A DNA stretch of 64,000 nt. Source: Zychaea mexicana. Taxonomy: Eukaryota > Mucoromycota > Mucoromycetes > Mucorales > Lichtheimiaceae. The notes under the pieces were generated by a model. It did not search any database. It was not told the DNA's origin and worked only from the letters and a program-made list of their open reading frames with translations. Position numbers and translations under genes: made by a program. Below, piece after piece: positions 48,541 to 61,882 of the stretch. The stretch spans positions 744,001-808,000 of the forward strand of contig NW_026516664.1 in assembly GCF_025766255.1 (NCBI RefSeq). Reading direction: 5' to 3'. The number at the start of each line of letters is the position of its first letter. The stretch's first letter is position 1.

Positions 48541-51025
48541 ATGGCTCCCTCTAAAATCTATACACGTGAAGAAGTCAAGCGCCATGCTTCCGAAGACGAT
48601 CTGTGGATCATTATTGACACTGTCGTGTATGACATGAGCCGCTTCATTGACATGTACGTAAATGAGCCTTTTACTTCCTCATTACCCAGTCATACTCTAT
48701 CGTACTCAACCAAGAAACGTATCATGCTGTAATATATAATTATCTATTAGGCATCCTGGCGGTGCTTTCCCTATCTTGGAATTCGCCGGTAAGGACGCGA
48801 CCGAAGCTTTCTACGGTCTCCATCGTCAAGAAGTCCTTCAAAAGTACAAACGTTACGAGATCGGCACCATTGAGGGTGAAAAGCCCCAAATCGATTTCCG
48901 TCAACCCGGCAGCCTTTCCAAGGTTCCTTATGCCGAACCCAGCGCCTGGCAAGGTTTCAAATCGCCCTACTTTAAGTATGTCCTTGTTTTCCTTTTTCTA
49001 CGTATACATACAGGAAATACGAACATACAATATGTGCTGCATTCTAGAGATATTTTATTAACGAGCGGGTCATCGTTATTCTATTACTATAGGGAATCTC
49101 ACTACAAGTTCCGTACTGCTGTTCGCGTGATCATGGACGAGCTCGCTGAAGAAGCACGTGAATATGAAGTTAGCGGCGAGCGACCCAGTGACGAATTCCA
49201 GCAAAAGCTCGGATCTCACGGTCTTTTGGCAGCCAACATTGGTCCTGGTAAATTTTTGAAGGATTTCAACATTCAGTTGCCCGGTGGCGTTGCTCCCGAG
49301 GAGTACGATTACTTCCATGAAATGATCGTTCATCAAGAGGTACTTTCCCTTAAATTTTGTTTTAGACATGCAAACATTTTGATTATATGATCTAACCAAC
49401 TTCCTCCTTATATTAAACTAGATGGTAAAATAATGCAAAATTAGTAGCAAAACAAGGTCATTCATTGTGTTCTAACCGGCTACATGTCATTTTATTATTT
49501 CTGTGACAGGCTCGCTGGGGTACACGCGGTACTGATGATGGTTTGATCGGTGGTATGACCATCTCTCTCCCAACTGTTATCAACTTTGGTTCGCCAGCTC
49601 TCAAGCAGAAGGTAAGCGAGAGCAGGAAAAAAACCTTTCAGACACTTGTCACACGCCATGTTATATGAGGAAGCTCCGCGGCTAAACCTGTATTTCCCGC
49701 TCCACGCGCCCAACCCACGCCCTTATTAGATTGTGCCTGAGGTCCTCTCTGGCAAAAAGAGAATGGCTTTGGCCATCACCGAGCCTTATGTTGGTTCTGA
49801 TGTCGCTAGCATTCGCACTACTGCTAAGCTTACGCCTGATGGAAAGCACTATATCGTCAATGGTGTTAAGAAGTGGATCACTACTGGTAACTATTTTAAA
49901 AGCACCGATAGGGTTACATCAATCCACATACATCATCGAGTTAGTGATAATATTTCTGACTGACATGTGAATATTTTGACGTCATTAAGGCCACTGGGCT
50001 CAATACTTCTCAACTGCCGTCCGCACCGAAAAGGGTATCTCCATGCTTTTGATTGAACGTAGTGAGGGCTTGGAAACCAAGCCTATCAAGACCTCGTATT
50101 CGCCTAGTGCTGGTACTGCCTACATAACTTTGGAAAATGTCAAGGTTCCTGTTGAGAACTTGCTCGGCAAGGAAGGTGCTGGCTTCCAGGTCATCATGTA
50201 AGTATAAATGTACATCTTTTTCCGTTTTTATACCCTGTCTTACTGACATATCATAATTGTTTTTTTCTTAGGTCCAACTTCAACCACGAACGGTAAGTAC
50301 CGCAACTAGTGTAAATGTAGTTATCAAAGGTGGTGTTTGACCAGAATATCTAATGCGTGTGTGAAAAATTTATAAATTATAGTTGGGTCATGCTTGCTGG
50401 TGCTACCCAGGGTGGTCGCTTGGCTGTTGAAGAGTGCTTCAAGTGGGCCATGCAGCGCAAGGTCTTTGGCAAGCGTCTGATTGATCAACCTGTCATTCGT
50501 AACAAGTTGGCTAAAATGGTAGGAAGCAATACAGAGGCATTCATCGACTAGAGACATATGTGGGCTTTTTTCCTTTTGTGATATAGTAACCAACTTTTCT
50601 TTATTACAGATCGCCAGTGTTGAAAGTGTGCACAGCTGGGTTGAGAACCTCACTTATCAAATGTGCAACATGAGTTATATGGAACAGGCACTCAAGTTGG
50701 CTGGTCCACTTGCTTTGTGCAAATACCAGGTATACATATAATATACTTATTGATGTTGATGGCGACACTATGAACTATTGGGAGAAGCGGATACTGATCT
50801 ACACAAACTATCTATTAGGTCACCCGTATGCTTCATGATGTAAGCGATGATGCTTGCCAGATCTTTGGTGGTCGTGCTATAACCAAGACTGGTATGGGTC
50901 GCAACATTGAAACTTTGCAACGTACCTACAAGTTCACTGCCATCCTTGGCGGTTCCGAAGAGATTATGGCTGACTTGGGTGTGAGACAAGCGATGAAGAA
51001 GTTCCCCAAGGATGCCCGCCTTTAA
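48541..51025 (+). CDS. Cytochrome b5-acyl-CoA dehydrogenase fusion
   Basis: Eleven exons: 48541-48653, 48751-48975, 49093-49339, 49422-49424, 49510-49611, 49730-49886, 49990-50197, 50272-50292, 50383-50518, 50610-50729, 50819-51025, coding 512 aa. Residues 1-80 are a cytochrome b5 domain with heme-ligand context HPGGAFPILEFAGKDATEAF and a second His in YGLHRQEV. The rest is an acyl-CoA dehydrogenase: RMALAITEPYVGSDVASI, KKWITTGHWAQYF, SNFNHERWVMLAGATQGG and QIFGGRAITKTGMGRNIETL. Such fusions are known in fungi; the flavin enzyme oxidises acyl-CoA at the alpha-beta carbons, and the b5 domain may accept or supply electrons. Exon 4 is three bases (ATG, Met), completing HQE-M-ARWGTRG. Exon 8 is 21 nt. 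There is no clear targeting signal. Confidence 0.9.
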
Positions 51026-52043
51026 AGTTTGCGAGCAGTACCATCTTTGACAGATACACATACAAAAATAGTCCCTCCCTTGCTTTATTACGATGAAAGA
51101 ACATGATTTTTCCGGTTTTTTGTTACAAATATATTCATTTTACATCACGAATATCAACACATATATATGCTCCTATGTTTATACATTTTCTTAGCATAAA
51201 TAAGTTTTATGATTTAGGCATATTTGCTTTGGTGGTCCACAACTGGTAGAGTGGTTGATGAGGCTAAGTTAGTAAATGGGGGAAGTATAACGTGATAGCC
51301 TTCCGTAGTATGCTGAGAGCTTGCCCATTCAATAGGAAAAAGAGTCTTTTATCTTGGTCACCGTATGCGCTCGCTCAATGCTAATGTGACGTATAATTCA
51401 ATTCACCATGTTACCTATCAGGCACTAATTGTGCTTTTTGTTCATCACACTGTACAATTGTCGTTGAAATGATGAAATAGTAATTGAACTAGTATGCTGA
51501 ATACGCTTCCCTTGCTAAATATGAAAAGAGAATTATGGGGTGTTCCAATGAGATATTGTTCACGCACAGTGGTACTATGAGACCCGTTTTTGTCACAGCG
51601 CTAACTTTCCACTGACTGTGTCTTTGATTACCAATTGTCTACAAAGCGCTATCGATCATCTCCACGAAATTTCTACGATGGAAATACGTATATCCGGATC
51701 TTTGCAGCTGTTCACGATCATATCGAATGCCCATGATCCGATAGCAGAATGAAACATTGAAGGCAACATTATGTGCCTAATGGTGTGCAAAGTAGATCTG
51801 TCGCATATGCACTCAGCGTACATACGCATTTAATTGTTATGCATAAATGCTGTTGTTTGTGGTTTGCTTATAACGTGATATGCATCGCCATTGCTTGGTT
51901 TATTATTCAGGCGTGGGATTTCTTTGCTGAATAGAAAACCTTATCTTCCACAACGATAGAGTTCGCCCCTCTATGTTTCGGTATAGCTGCTAAGCTTTGT
52001 GTTCCTTTGTCAGCTGTCCTTTTGAAACTATCGCAGCCTTTAC
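51026..52043. other. 1-kb intergenic region
   Basis: AT-rich, with no frame of note on either strand. It holds the 3' flank of the ACAD gene and the promoter of the flavin monooxygenase. Confidence 0.5.
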
Positions 52044-52758
52044 ATGTTTCAACTGCCTCGTATTTCCCGTGTAGCCGTCATTGGTGCTGGTCCTGGCGGT
52101 CTCGCTGCTGCTCGAGCACTACGTGAAGAGGGTGCATTCGACACTATTACAGTATTTGAAAGAAATGCGAAAGTAGGCGGTACATGGTACGTTAAACAAA
52201 GAAAAATAGAAAAGAAAAATTTCATAATATTTTGCCTGTATAGGTTATATTCTGAAAAGCCAAACTTTCCACCACCTCTGCCATCAGTGAATGCAATTGA
52301 CGTCGATCCTCCAAACCAGCCGGCACTACAGCACCCACCTGTTTCAGCCATTTATGACAATCTGCACACCAATCTTACAAAGGATGTTATGGCATACCGT
52401 GACATTCCATTCCCCAAAAACTACCCACTGTTTCCTACGCGTACCCAAGTGCTTGACTACATTCAAGATACTGCAGAGCAATACGACTTGTTATCTATGA
52501 TCCGCTTCAATACGACGGTCGTTCGAGCGGAGCCGGTGGATGATAACGATAGGCAAAAGAAGTGGCAAGTCAGTGTCACTGAATGGCGTGACAATAAAGT
52601 GACAAATTATACCGAGTCATACGATGCAGTTGTGGTCGCTTCGGGTCACTACTATGTGCCCTATTTACCAGATGTTGAAGGATTACCAGAGTTCGCCAGT
52701 ATAGCAAAAGTGATCCATTCTCGAGATTATCGTCGTCCGGAAGATTATGGAAGCAAGG

Positions 52759-52790
<32 letters not shown>

Positions 52791-53553
52791 GATTCTTGAA
52801 GAATCTATTTTGTATGCAACACTGATTAATTTTTGGATATTCGGGAGACATTAGACTGTTCTAGTCGTTGGAAATGGATCTTCTTCTGCAGATATGGTTC
52901 GGGAAATCTCCACGACAGCCACCAAGGTATATCACTGTGTACGAGGTGACGATACCTCGTTTTCACGAACTGTGGCGGAAAACATGCCTGCAAATGCCGA
53001 ACGGATTGGAGCTCTTGGCAGGTTTTCAGCATCAGCCGGTATGGTTGAATGTCAAGACGGCAAGCAGATCCAAGGCGTTGATACGGTCATCTTCGCCACA
53101 GGTTACCTTTATTCTTTCCCGTTCTTGCCATTTGAACAAGGCAATTTGATTGTGGATGGACAGAAGGTGCTTGGCTTGTACGAGTACATGTTTTATATCA
53201 ACAACCCTACTCTTACCTTTGTTGGCCTTCCGATCCGTGTTGTACCTATGCCAATGATGCAACTACAAAGCACAGTGATTGCTCGTTGTTATAGCGGACG
53301 CATCATGTTGCCTTCCCTGGAAACCATGCAAGAGACCATCAAGGACGAGACTAATTCGCGCAAGGAATTAGTGATGGGTGTACAAAGCGAGTTGGGCTAT
53401 GTGGATCGTATTGGTGCCTGGGCTGAAGGGTATCGAGGTGACAGTATCGAGGACTGGAAGTCCTCTGACCCAGTCACTGGACGTTTGTCAGAAGAATGGC
53501 GAGAGAATAGAGTCAATTCATTGGAGTTGCGTAGAAAGTACTTGGGATATTAA
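52044..53553 (+). CDS. Flavin-containing monooxygenase (FMO type)
   Basis: Three exons: 52044-52186, 52244-52757, 52855-53553, coding 451 aa. The FAD-binding motif is VAVIGAGPGGLAAARALREE and the NADP-binding motif is VLVVGNGSSSADMVREIS. Also typical are YDNLHTNLTKDVMAYRDIPF, VVASGHYYVPYLPDVEGLP, HSRDYRRPEDY and DTVIFATGYLYSFPFL. The FMO fingerprint FxGxxxHxxxY is degenerate: the His and Tyr are present but the Phe and Gly positions are replaced. Fungal homologues oxidise sulfur or nitrogen of small molecules, for example thiols to keep the ER oxidised (yeast Fmo1). The substrate here is unknown. No signal peptide precedes the Rossmann fold. Confidence 0.9.
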
Positions 53554-54156
53554 GAATATAGATTGTTTTTTGTATAAATTATTACTTTGTAGACAATAGA
53601 GCAGCATAAACTGTTGATTTAAGTAGAACGATCTTTCGTACACATCTATATAGAGAGCTTGTCGAAGATTTACTTATATTTTATCAAGGTTATTCTTTAG
53701 CATCTATAAATCTGCATAAAGTCCTGGTACTACTAATCTTAATGCTACTATACAAAGTAGTAGTAAGTAATTAATGCACTCTATTGTATTTCTCAGCTAA
53801 AACAAAATAGTACTAGCAAAGAAAAGACCCATCACAAAATACAAACCAGCATCAATAATCATGTCAAGGTATCATCTGTTGCATAACAAAAAAAGAGCTT
53901 TAAGTCATCAAGACATTTATTTTGGGATAGCTATAGATACAAAGGAGACAAGTCAACCAGCGACTGTCGGTACAGAAAGCAAAGTAAAGCAAAAAAAAAG
54001 CGTGTGTGGGGTATTTTTAAAGAACAAAGAAATCAGGAAGAGAAGGATAAGAGACGGCGAATTCGAGTGGATATGGTGTTCATTGGTCGGACGGATGTAA
54101 AATTGGTATGTTTCGTTTCTTGTAGTAGGTTTGTGGCTGTTGTGATGCGCATGCGC
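53554..54156. other. 0.6-kb convergent intergenic region
   Basis: AT-rich 3' flanks of the FMO gene (+) and the 70-aa gene (-). Nothing further was recognised. Confidence 0.5.
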
Positions 54157-54369
54157 TTAGAGACCACCACCGCTGCGGCCAACATCGACGAGGCCAATGC
54201 CGTTGTTCAACTTGCGCCATTGCTTGTGTCCTTGAGAGTCGGAGCCATTAAGAGTCATGATTTGCGAATGGGCTTGGGTGGGTTGAGTTGTAGAGCGAAC
54301 ATAAGTTGCGTAGCCAGCAGCAGTAGTAACGGGAACAAGGACAATGGAAGCAGTACGAGCAGCAATCAT
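54157..54369 (-). CDS. Small protein of 70 aa with strong TATA promoter
   Basis: A single exon codes 70 aa. The N-terminus (MIAARTASIVLVPVTTAAGY) is weakly hydrophobic with two Arg-free stretches and could be a mitochondrial presequence or membrane anchor. The C-terminus is polar and Gly-rich (LNNGIGLVDVGRSGGGL). GC content and codon use look like those of expressed neighbours rather than the surrounding AT-rich DNA. A canonical TATATAAAGG lies on the same strand about 85 bp upstream (54460-54451), followed by a short A/C-rich leader, which supports a real, highly expressed short gene. I do not recognise a family. Confidence 0.6.
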   Translation of the reverse strand: MIAARTASIVLVPVTTAAGYATYVRSTTQPTQAHSQIMTLNGSDSQGHKQWRKLNNGIGLVDVGRSGGGL

Positions 54370-54450
54370 GGTGTAGAAGTAAGGAGAAGATAAGAGCTTT
54401 GTTGCAGTTGTTGTTGGTTAATAAGCTTGATCCGATGTTTCAGGCACCAG

Positions 54451-54460
54451 CCTTTATATA
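54451..54460 (-). promoter_or_regulatory. TATA box of the 70-aa gene
   Basis: TATATAAAGG on the minus strand, about 85 bp before the ATG at 54369. It is the clearest TATA element in the window. Confidence 0.55.
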
Positions 54461-55197
54461 TAATTTTAAATTCTCGTATCATTTCGGCTACCTTACGCAC
54501 TATCGCTTTGCGGATCAGGACAATCAGCCCGCCTACCTTATTTTCCTCACGCCTTTTTTAATTGGCATCGGAAGTATAAAATGACCGAAAAAGGCATCTC
54601 GCTTTGACGTGCCATAGGGCGAGGACCGGATCGGGTTCTTCTCCGACAAAGGAATGATATCATATCGTCTTTAAATCAACGATGCCAGTGGAGGGTGCCG
54701 GTGCAGTGAAGGAGTGGAGTTGGGATGACGACGATTAGCACGGTGCACGGCGCACCGAACCGAGCAAAGGAAAAAGGTGTTCTCTACTATGAACATAGAC
54801 TCATTTAAAGATTCTGCTACGATAAAGTACGAAAACAAAGGCCATGATTCCAATACATTGGATACAAATGTTGTCTGTGTTCTATAACGTGAGTTACACC
54901 ATGTGTCAAACGCTATGTGTTCTTGTTACAGTTATTTTACTGAAAACGCAAAATTTTCCTGCATATAGGAAAGCGACTCGAATGTCCCATGCTCTCAATA
55001 ACAAACTCACGAACAAGAATTCTAGCAAACTCATAACAGATCATCCTTTGTTGTTTACAGCTCGTCGCATTGCAAATTGGATTTTCGACGCTTTATTTGT
55101 ATTTTGAACACATAGCATCTTCAATAGTGAAAATCCATATTGCATAAAAATTTTTCTTTTCTTCTCGCGCTCTTCCTTTTTGTTTTGCCGGTCTATA
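54461..55197. other. 0.7-kb divergent intergenic region
   Basis: Upstream sequence for the 70-aa gene and the Kre9-like gene. A pyrimidine-rich tract (55150-55190) precedes the latter. The short frames are not supported. Confidence 0.4.
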
Positions 55198-56446
55198 ATG
55201 TTTCGCTTGTTAATTACATTAGGTCTGAGTATCGCCCTATCACATTTGGCGAACGCCGCTCTTGCTCCGTCCTATCCCGAGCCGGGTACGGTGTGGACCG
55301 TGGGCCAAGAGTATGATATTACCTGGGGTAAGGCTACGCTTGTGTATTGTATCCATATCTGTTATCGATATCGACAACGTTTTTCAAACTGATGGTCTAT
55401 ACAATATCACTGATAAACAGAGGACGACGGTGCGAAGCCCTCTATGAAAAAGGGCTGGAAGAACTTCAAGATTGGTAAAAAGAAAAAGACATACATGACT
55501 TGACGTATACAAGAGAAAGCTTATACGAGTGCATGTATTGCTATCATACCAAGATCTGATGACGGGTGATAATATGGACCAAATCTTTTTGACCAACGTT
55601 GCAAGTGTAAGTGCCTTTTATTATATGCTCAACTGATAGCGCTTTTGCATACTCCCTTGCTCATATTTCTATCACCATTTTTGGCGCTGTAGAACTTGTC
55701 GGCTGCTGCAGGCCCGCCATCGTTCAAATACAAGGCACCTTCTGTTGAGCCTTATTCACCTATCTATTTCTTCATGTTCACTAATGGTATGGTGTATCTT
55801 TCCAAAACTCTAAAAAAAGTTCTTGTCAAGCACAACACATACACTAATGCGCAAGCTCTGCACAACAACAACGACAACCATATCAACGTCAACGATATGA
55901 TGATGCAGAGGACGGCGAGAACGCGTGGACAACTCGTTTTGCGATTGTCGGAGAGGATGGCAAACAAGAGCCCCCTACTAACCTTAAACAGCCATCTGGT
56001 TTGTCTCTTTATCGATCTTATTCTGCCGCTCAGAAGCTCACAGTGAATGCACAACACATGTGAATTTTTTTTTAAAAGACCATTTGCTGATGATTATTAT
56101 ACATCCCCTTCCACCATACCATTTATATAACCATATAGGTGAAAAAATCCCGTGGGGTGTAGGCAAGTTGGCCGTCAAAGCCGTGTCTGTGGATGATAAT
56201 GCATCGTCTTCGACGGAACCCGCAAATTCTATGTTAACCGAGCCAGCAGCAGCAGCAGCAGCAGCAATCCCTCCTACGGATGATACATCATCCACATCTG
56301 CTGAGAACTCTGATATCGCAGTGGATAATGAAATCAAAGCTGCAGCAATTCCTCCACAAAACAAATCCGCTGCCTCTTCTACAAGCTTGACGATTCCGCG
56401 TATAGTATTCACAACTTCTCTGGCGTTGTTCGCGACATTTTTTTAG
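55198..56446 (+). CDS. Kre9/Knh1-like GPI-anchored wall protein
   Basis: Six exons: 55198-55327, 55421-55474, 55554-55606, 55693-55786, 55909-55998, 56139-56446, coding 242 aa. A signal peptide (MFRLLITLGLSIALSHLANA) is followed by the Ser-Thr-rich/Kre9-Knh1 domain: PSYPEPGTVWTVGQEYDITW, GWKNFKIDLMTGDNMDQIFL, EPYSPIYFFMFTNGEDGENA and WTTRFAIVG. After it comes an Ala/Ser/Pro-rich stalk with a poly-Ala run, and the C-terminus (IVFTTSLALFATFF) is a GPI-attachment signal. The family acts in beta-1,6-glucan assembly or as a wall mannoprotein; the precise role is unknown. Six exons for 242 aa is dense even for this genome. Confidence 0.85.
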
Positions 56447-56532
56447 TTCAATTTTTTTGTTCTGTTTTGTTGTTTTCATTTCACAAAAAAAGTATAAGTA
56501 TGTTATTCGGAAAAATATATCGTGAGCGTAAT

Positions 56533-58849
<2,317 letters not shown>

Positions 58850-59297
58850 TATGCGTAAGTTTTTTAAGGAAAGCGTAAGGGAGCTGTGTGGCGGATAAAA
58901 AGAGCGCGTACTGTTCCCGCGAAAGAAAAAAAAGCAAGTCATGCTTGACGGAGGAATAGTTTTTCCTTACTGACAACTGCCTTGTTGGATGCACAGGAAA
59001 TCTTAGGTCTAATCTTAGTCACTAGGCGCAAAGCAACAAAACAGATCTCAAATGTAGTCAGAATAGGAATAGCACTATGGAAAAAAAGCATGTTGACAGA
59101 TCTTTCTACATCTTCCGCGTTGTATGCTATGAAATATACAGGTTTTCACTCTAGTCAACATATGTATGGGTAATGGCAGAACATCTGGTTGAGAATGCAA
59201 GAATTCAAATATAAAGCAAAATATGGTACAAAGGAGAATTGAAAAAATGCCAAATATACAAAATATGTCTGTTGTTTATGCTGCAGTTGATGATGGA
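58850..59297. other. Short region upstream of RVB2
   Basis: AT-rich sequence with the RVB2 promoter and the 3' flank of the glycosyltransferase pseudogene. A 64-codon frame at 58982-59173 has no domain signal. Confidence 0.4.
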
Positions 59298-60228
59298 CTA
59301 AGATGACGCTGGGGTTGTTACTGCAGTGGCGGAAGCTGCTTGTTCTGTTGTTGGCAAGTGATAGCGGTCAAGCACCTGTTCGATCTTATGCCAGCTGCCG
59401 CGTCGGATCGTAGGACGATGATAGGGCACGACAGCAGTTGATGAGACGAGCAACGGATCTTTCCCATTCCAATAATTTGTAATAAAATGCTCGACACACT
59501 CGCTTCGGCTCCCCATATGCTGCAGGTTCGTGCTGATGCCGTTCTTGAGTCCAAAGTCGATGATATAATTTTGCGGTGTTACGGCAATAGCAGGTGCACC
59601 CGGTAATCCAGAGACCATCATGTTGAAAGCAATATCTTCACAATTGGTCCATGTATCAATAGCATGATGCACTTTTCTATCCATTAAACTATGCATTACA
59701 CAGTAATTGGTCTTCATATTATGTACATGAAATATGAAACGAAAGCAAACAACATGATCTCTAACTCTTACCATGTATAGGCAAACAAGTATTCAGTGCG
59801 TACAAACATACTTTTCGTCAATACCATAGAATATGTATCTTTATTGGCGACCTTGTATACAACCTCGTGGGTATCCGGATTATACTGATGGATGCGCGGA
59901 AAATGACCGACAATGCTGTCTTTGTTGTTTCCTTGTTGCCAAACTTTGAATGTGAAGTCCAGGTCGTCGATATCAATAAATACGTCATCGTCCAAAATAT
60001 ACACAGCCTCAGTATGGACCTCGGTTACAGGGTTAAATCGATTGTTCAGCGAATCAAAAGACTGTGGAAGCACGCGAACGCGATCGTCCCATTCTTCCAA
60101 CATAAACGCAGGCACATCTAATTTTTTAATTTGTGCCAAGTGACGAAAATTTCATGTACAAAGCTGGATTGTAAATGCGTTCCGGTTTGTATGTGCTGAG
60201 CAAAACGGAAAATCGGTCCCGGATATTT

Positions 60229-60230
60229 GG

Positions 60231-60265
<35 letters not shown>

Positions 60266-60266
60266 G
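60229..60266. repeat. (TTG)n microsatellite, poly-Gln in the pseudogene frame
   Basis: About twelve TTG units (CAA on the coding minus strand). In the frame that continues from the upstream exon they code a poly-Gln run just before the GT64 start. Confidence 0.85.
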
Positions 60267-60501
60267 GCTGCCTCCTCGTATATCCGATGATGAGCATATC
60301 GACTTGCGACGGTCTCGGTTTGACCAATCATTGGCTAGGTGTTGTTACAATACCACGGCTTTTTAGCAACAATGCTGCACACCACCAGCAAATGCAATTG
60401 AGGATTTATATATTTATACCTGCTGTTGATGGTGAAGCAACCAAAGTGTCATACAGACTGCGCCATCGATGAAATGCGATAGGATCGTAAAATTTGCGCC
60501 A

Positions 60502-60509
60502 GTCAGTAT
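60502..60509. repeat. Target-site duplication, left copy
   Basis: GTCAGTAT, identical to 61409-61416; 8 bp, abutting the inverted repeat. Confidence 0.85.
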
Positions 60510-61408
60510 TAGGGGTCGCAATCTGACCCACGGGTCAAAACCGACCCGCGGGTTGAGGACGGGTCAACGGGTCGGGTTGATGCTTTTCTGACCCGCGGGT
60601 CAACCCGTCTAACCCTTGACCCGACCCGTTGACCCGTTGTGACCCGTGTATACATATGATATCTATGAGGTACTTGTATTCAAGTACTCAATTTTCTTGT
60701 TGGAAAGGATCATTATATTAAAGATGTAGTTGTCAATATGTCTGCTATAGAACTGTAACATAAAACGTACTTATATTCTTTTTCATTGTGGGATCATATT
60801 TTATATTCAAAAGTGTAAGATAAGTAAGCTATAAGCAATATATGTAATAGTAGTAAAGAAGTAGCAAAGTAAAGAAGTAGCAATAGTACAATGAGAATAG
60901 ACAATAGAGAGTGGCAGTGAGAGACGAGATTTGACAAAAGACGTAGAAGGAATTAAGAAAAGAGAAATGAAAGAAGAAGGAAGAAATGAAAAGAAAAGGG
61001 AAAAGGGAAAAGGATTAGGGGCATTTAAAGGAAGTCGATTTTTAACCACACTTTAACCATTATGCTTTCTTTAATGCATGTGAGCGCAAACGATTTCTTT
61101 TGCTATAGCACGAACCCTTTACCTTTAAGAATAATCACACAAAAGGTAGATATTGCTAGCAGTGCTAGGAATTTGCGTGCCATCATCTTAGAGAGCTGTG
61201 TATACATGTAGTTTTGCACTTCCAGTGCTCAAGCTCAGGTTGATTGACACCTCCTTTGTCACCAAATCAAAATCAGTAGTGACCCGTCAATCGAGTTTTG
61301 ACCCGTCGGGTTGAATGGGTCGGGTCAGGTCGGGTCAGTGTTTTCTTGACCCGTGGGTCAACGGGTCAGACCCTTGACCCGACCCGACCCGTCCAATTGC
61401 GACCCCTA
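60510..61408. mobile_element. Non-autonomous hAT-type DNA transposon
   Basis: The ends are perfect 13-bp inverted repeats: TAGGGGTCGCAAT at 60510-60522 and ATTGCGACCCCTA at 61396-61408. They are flanked by an exact 8-bp direct repeat GTCAGTAT (60502-60509 and 61409-61416), the target-site duplication size of hAT elements, whose ends usually begin YAGGG. About 150 bp inside each end is packed with CGGGTC/GACCCG motifs in both orientations, probably transposase-binding sites. The central ~600 bp is AT-rich with no transposase frame, so movement would need an enzyme supplied elsewhere. Because the duplication is perfect, insertion looks recent. It interrupts a GT64 coding exon. Confidence 0.85.
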
Positions 61409-61416
61409 GTCAGTAT
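61409..61416. repeat. Target-site duplication, right copy
   Basis: GTCAGTAT, identical to 60502-60509. Removing the element and one copy restores a continuous reading frame in the glycosyltransferase exon. Confidence 0.85.
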
Positions 61417-61577
61417 CGTGGTATTGATAAAAATCCTATGGTTTCATCGGTCCGTTGAACCAGAAAATTTCCTACAATTCCATGTTTAAGTTCTCTTTTT
61501 TTTTCTGCGTTTTTCTGTTTCTAAAAGTAGAAATGTGTTGTTTGCGTCACAAACAAACAAAGAGTAGTGCATCATCA

Positions 61578-61650
61578 TACAGTCAGGCTTATGGAAATTG
61601 GCGTTTTCTAAAAAATAATTAGCCGAAAGTCAAAAAAAAATTGATCGGAT
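61578..61650 (+). mobile_element. Tc1/mariner-like terminal sequence, copy A
   Basis: Begins TACAGTCAGGCTTATGGAAA and runs through an AAAATAATTAGCCGAA block. A TA dinucleotide followed by CAGTC is the usual start of Tc1/mariner inverted repeats. A diverged copy in the same orientation starts at 61762. No transposase or opposite end was recognised, so this is probably a remnant. Confidence 0.4.
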
Positions 61651-61761
61651 TTTAAATAAATGTCACAGGGTTAAATTATTTTTGGCACAAGTTGGTAACT
61701 AAAATTAGCAGATGGTTTTGACGGTTTTTTTTTCCTTTTGCTTCTTTACAAAAATATAACA

Positions 61762-61855
61762 TACAGCCAAACCTATGGAAATTAGCGTTTTCGCAAAAAT
61801 AATTGTCATTTCCGTAAAAATAATTGGCCGAATGACAAAAAATAAATTTCATAAG
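61762..61855 (+). mobile_element. Tc1/mariner-like terminal sequence, copy B
   Basis: Begins TACAGCCAAACCTATGGAAA and is similar to copy A along about 70 bp, with an extra internal unit (GTCATTTCCGTAAAAATAAT). It has the same orientation as copy A, so the two are not the ends of one simple element. Confidence 0.4.
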
Positions 61856-61882
61856 CTCAATTTTCTTTGTCATTTTGGTTAA

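Larger units (their letters stand above)
59298..61470 (-). pseudogene. GT64 (exostosin-type) glycosyltransferase, broken by a hAT element
   Basis: Intact 3' exons (60123-59772 and 59688-59298) code the GT64 core: VYILDDDVFIDIDDLDFTF with the metal-binding DDD, SIVGHFPRIHQYN and NCEDIAFNMMVSG. Upstream are SVLLSTYKPERI, then VHEIFVTWHK, then LDVPAFM, but these lie in three different frames. One base appears missing from an A6 run near 60125, and sequence is lost near 60190. Further upstream, DTDWRKFYDPIAFHRWRSLY is separated from FYQYH by a 0.9-kb transposon at 60510-61408, with an in-frame TAG just before it. GT64 enzymes transfer GlcNAc or GalNAc to glycans in the secretory pathway. With these lesions the locus should not make an active enzyme, though a shorter transcript from 60139 is possible. 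Confidence 0.72.

Noticed and set aside
60511..61407. Transposon read as a MULE with a 9-10-bp duplication
   Set aside because: Taking the outer T/A into the inverted repeat gives a perfect 13-bp repeat and a perfect 8-bp duplication, which fits hAT better.
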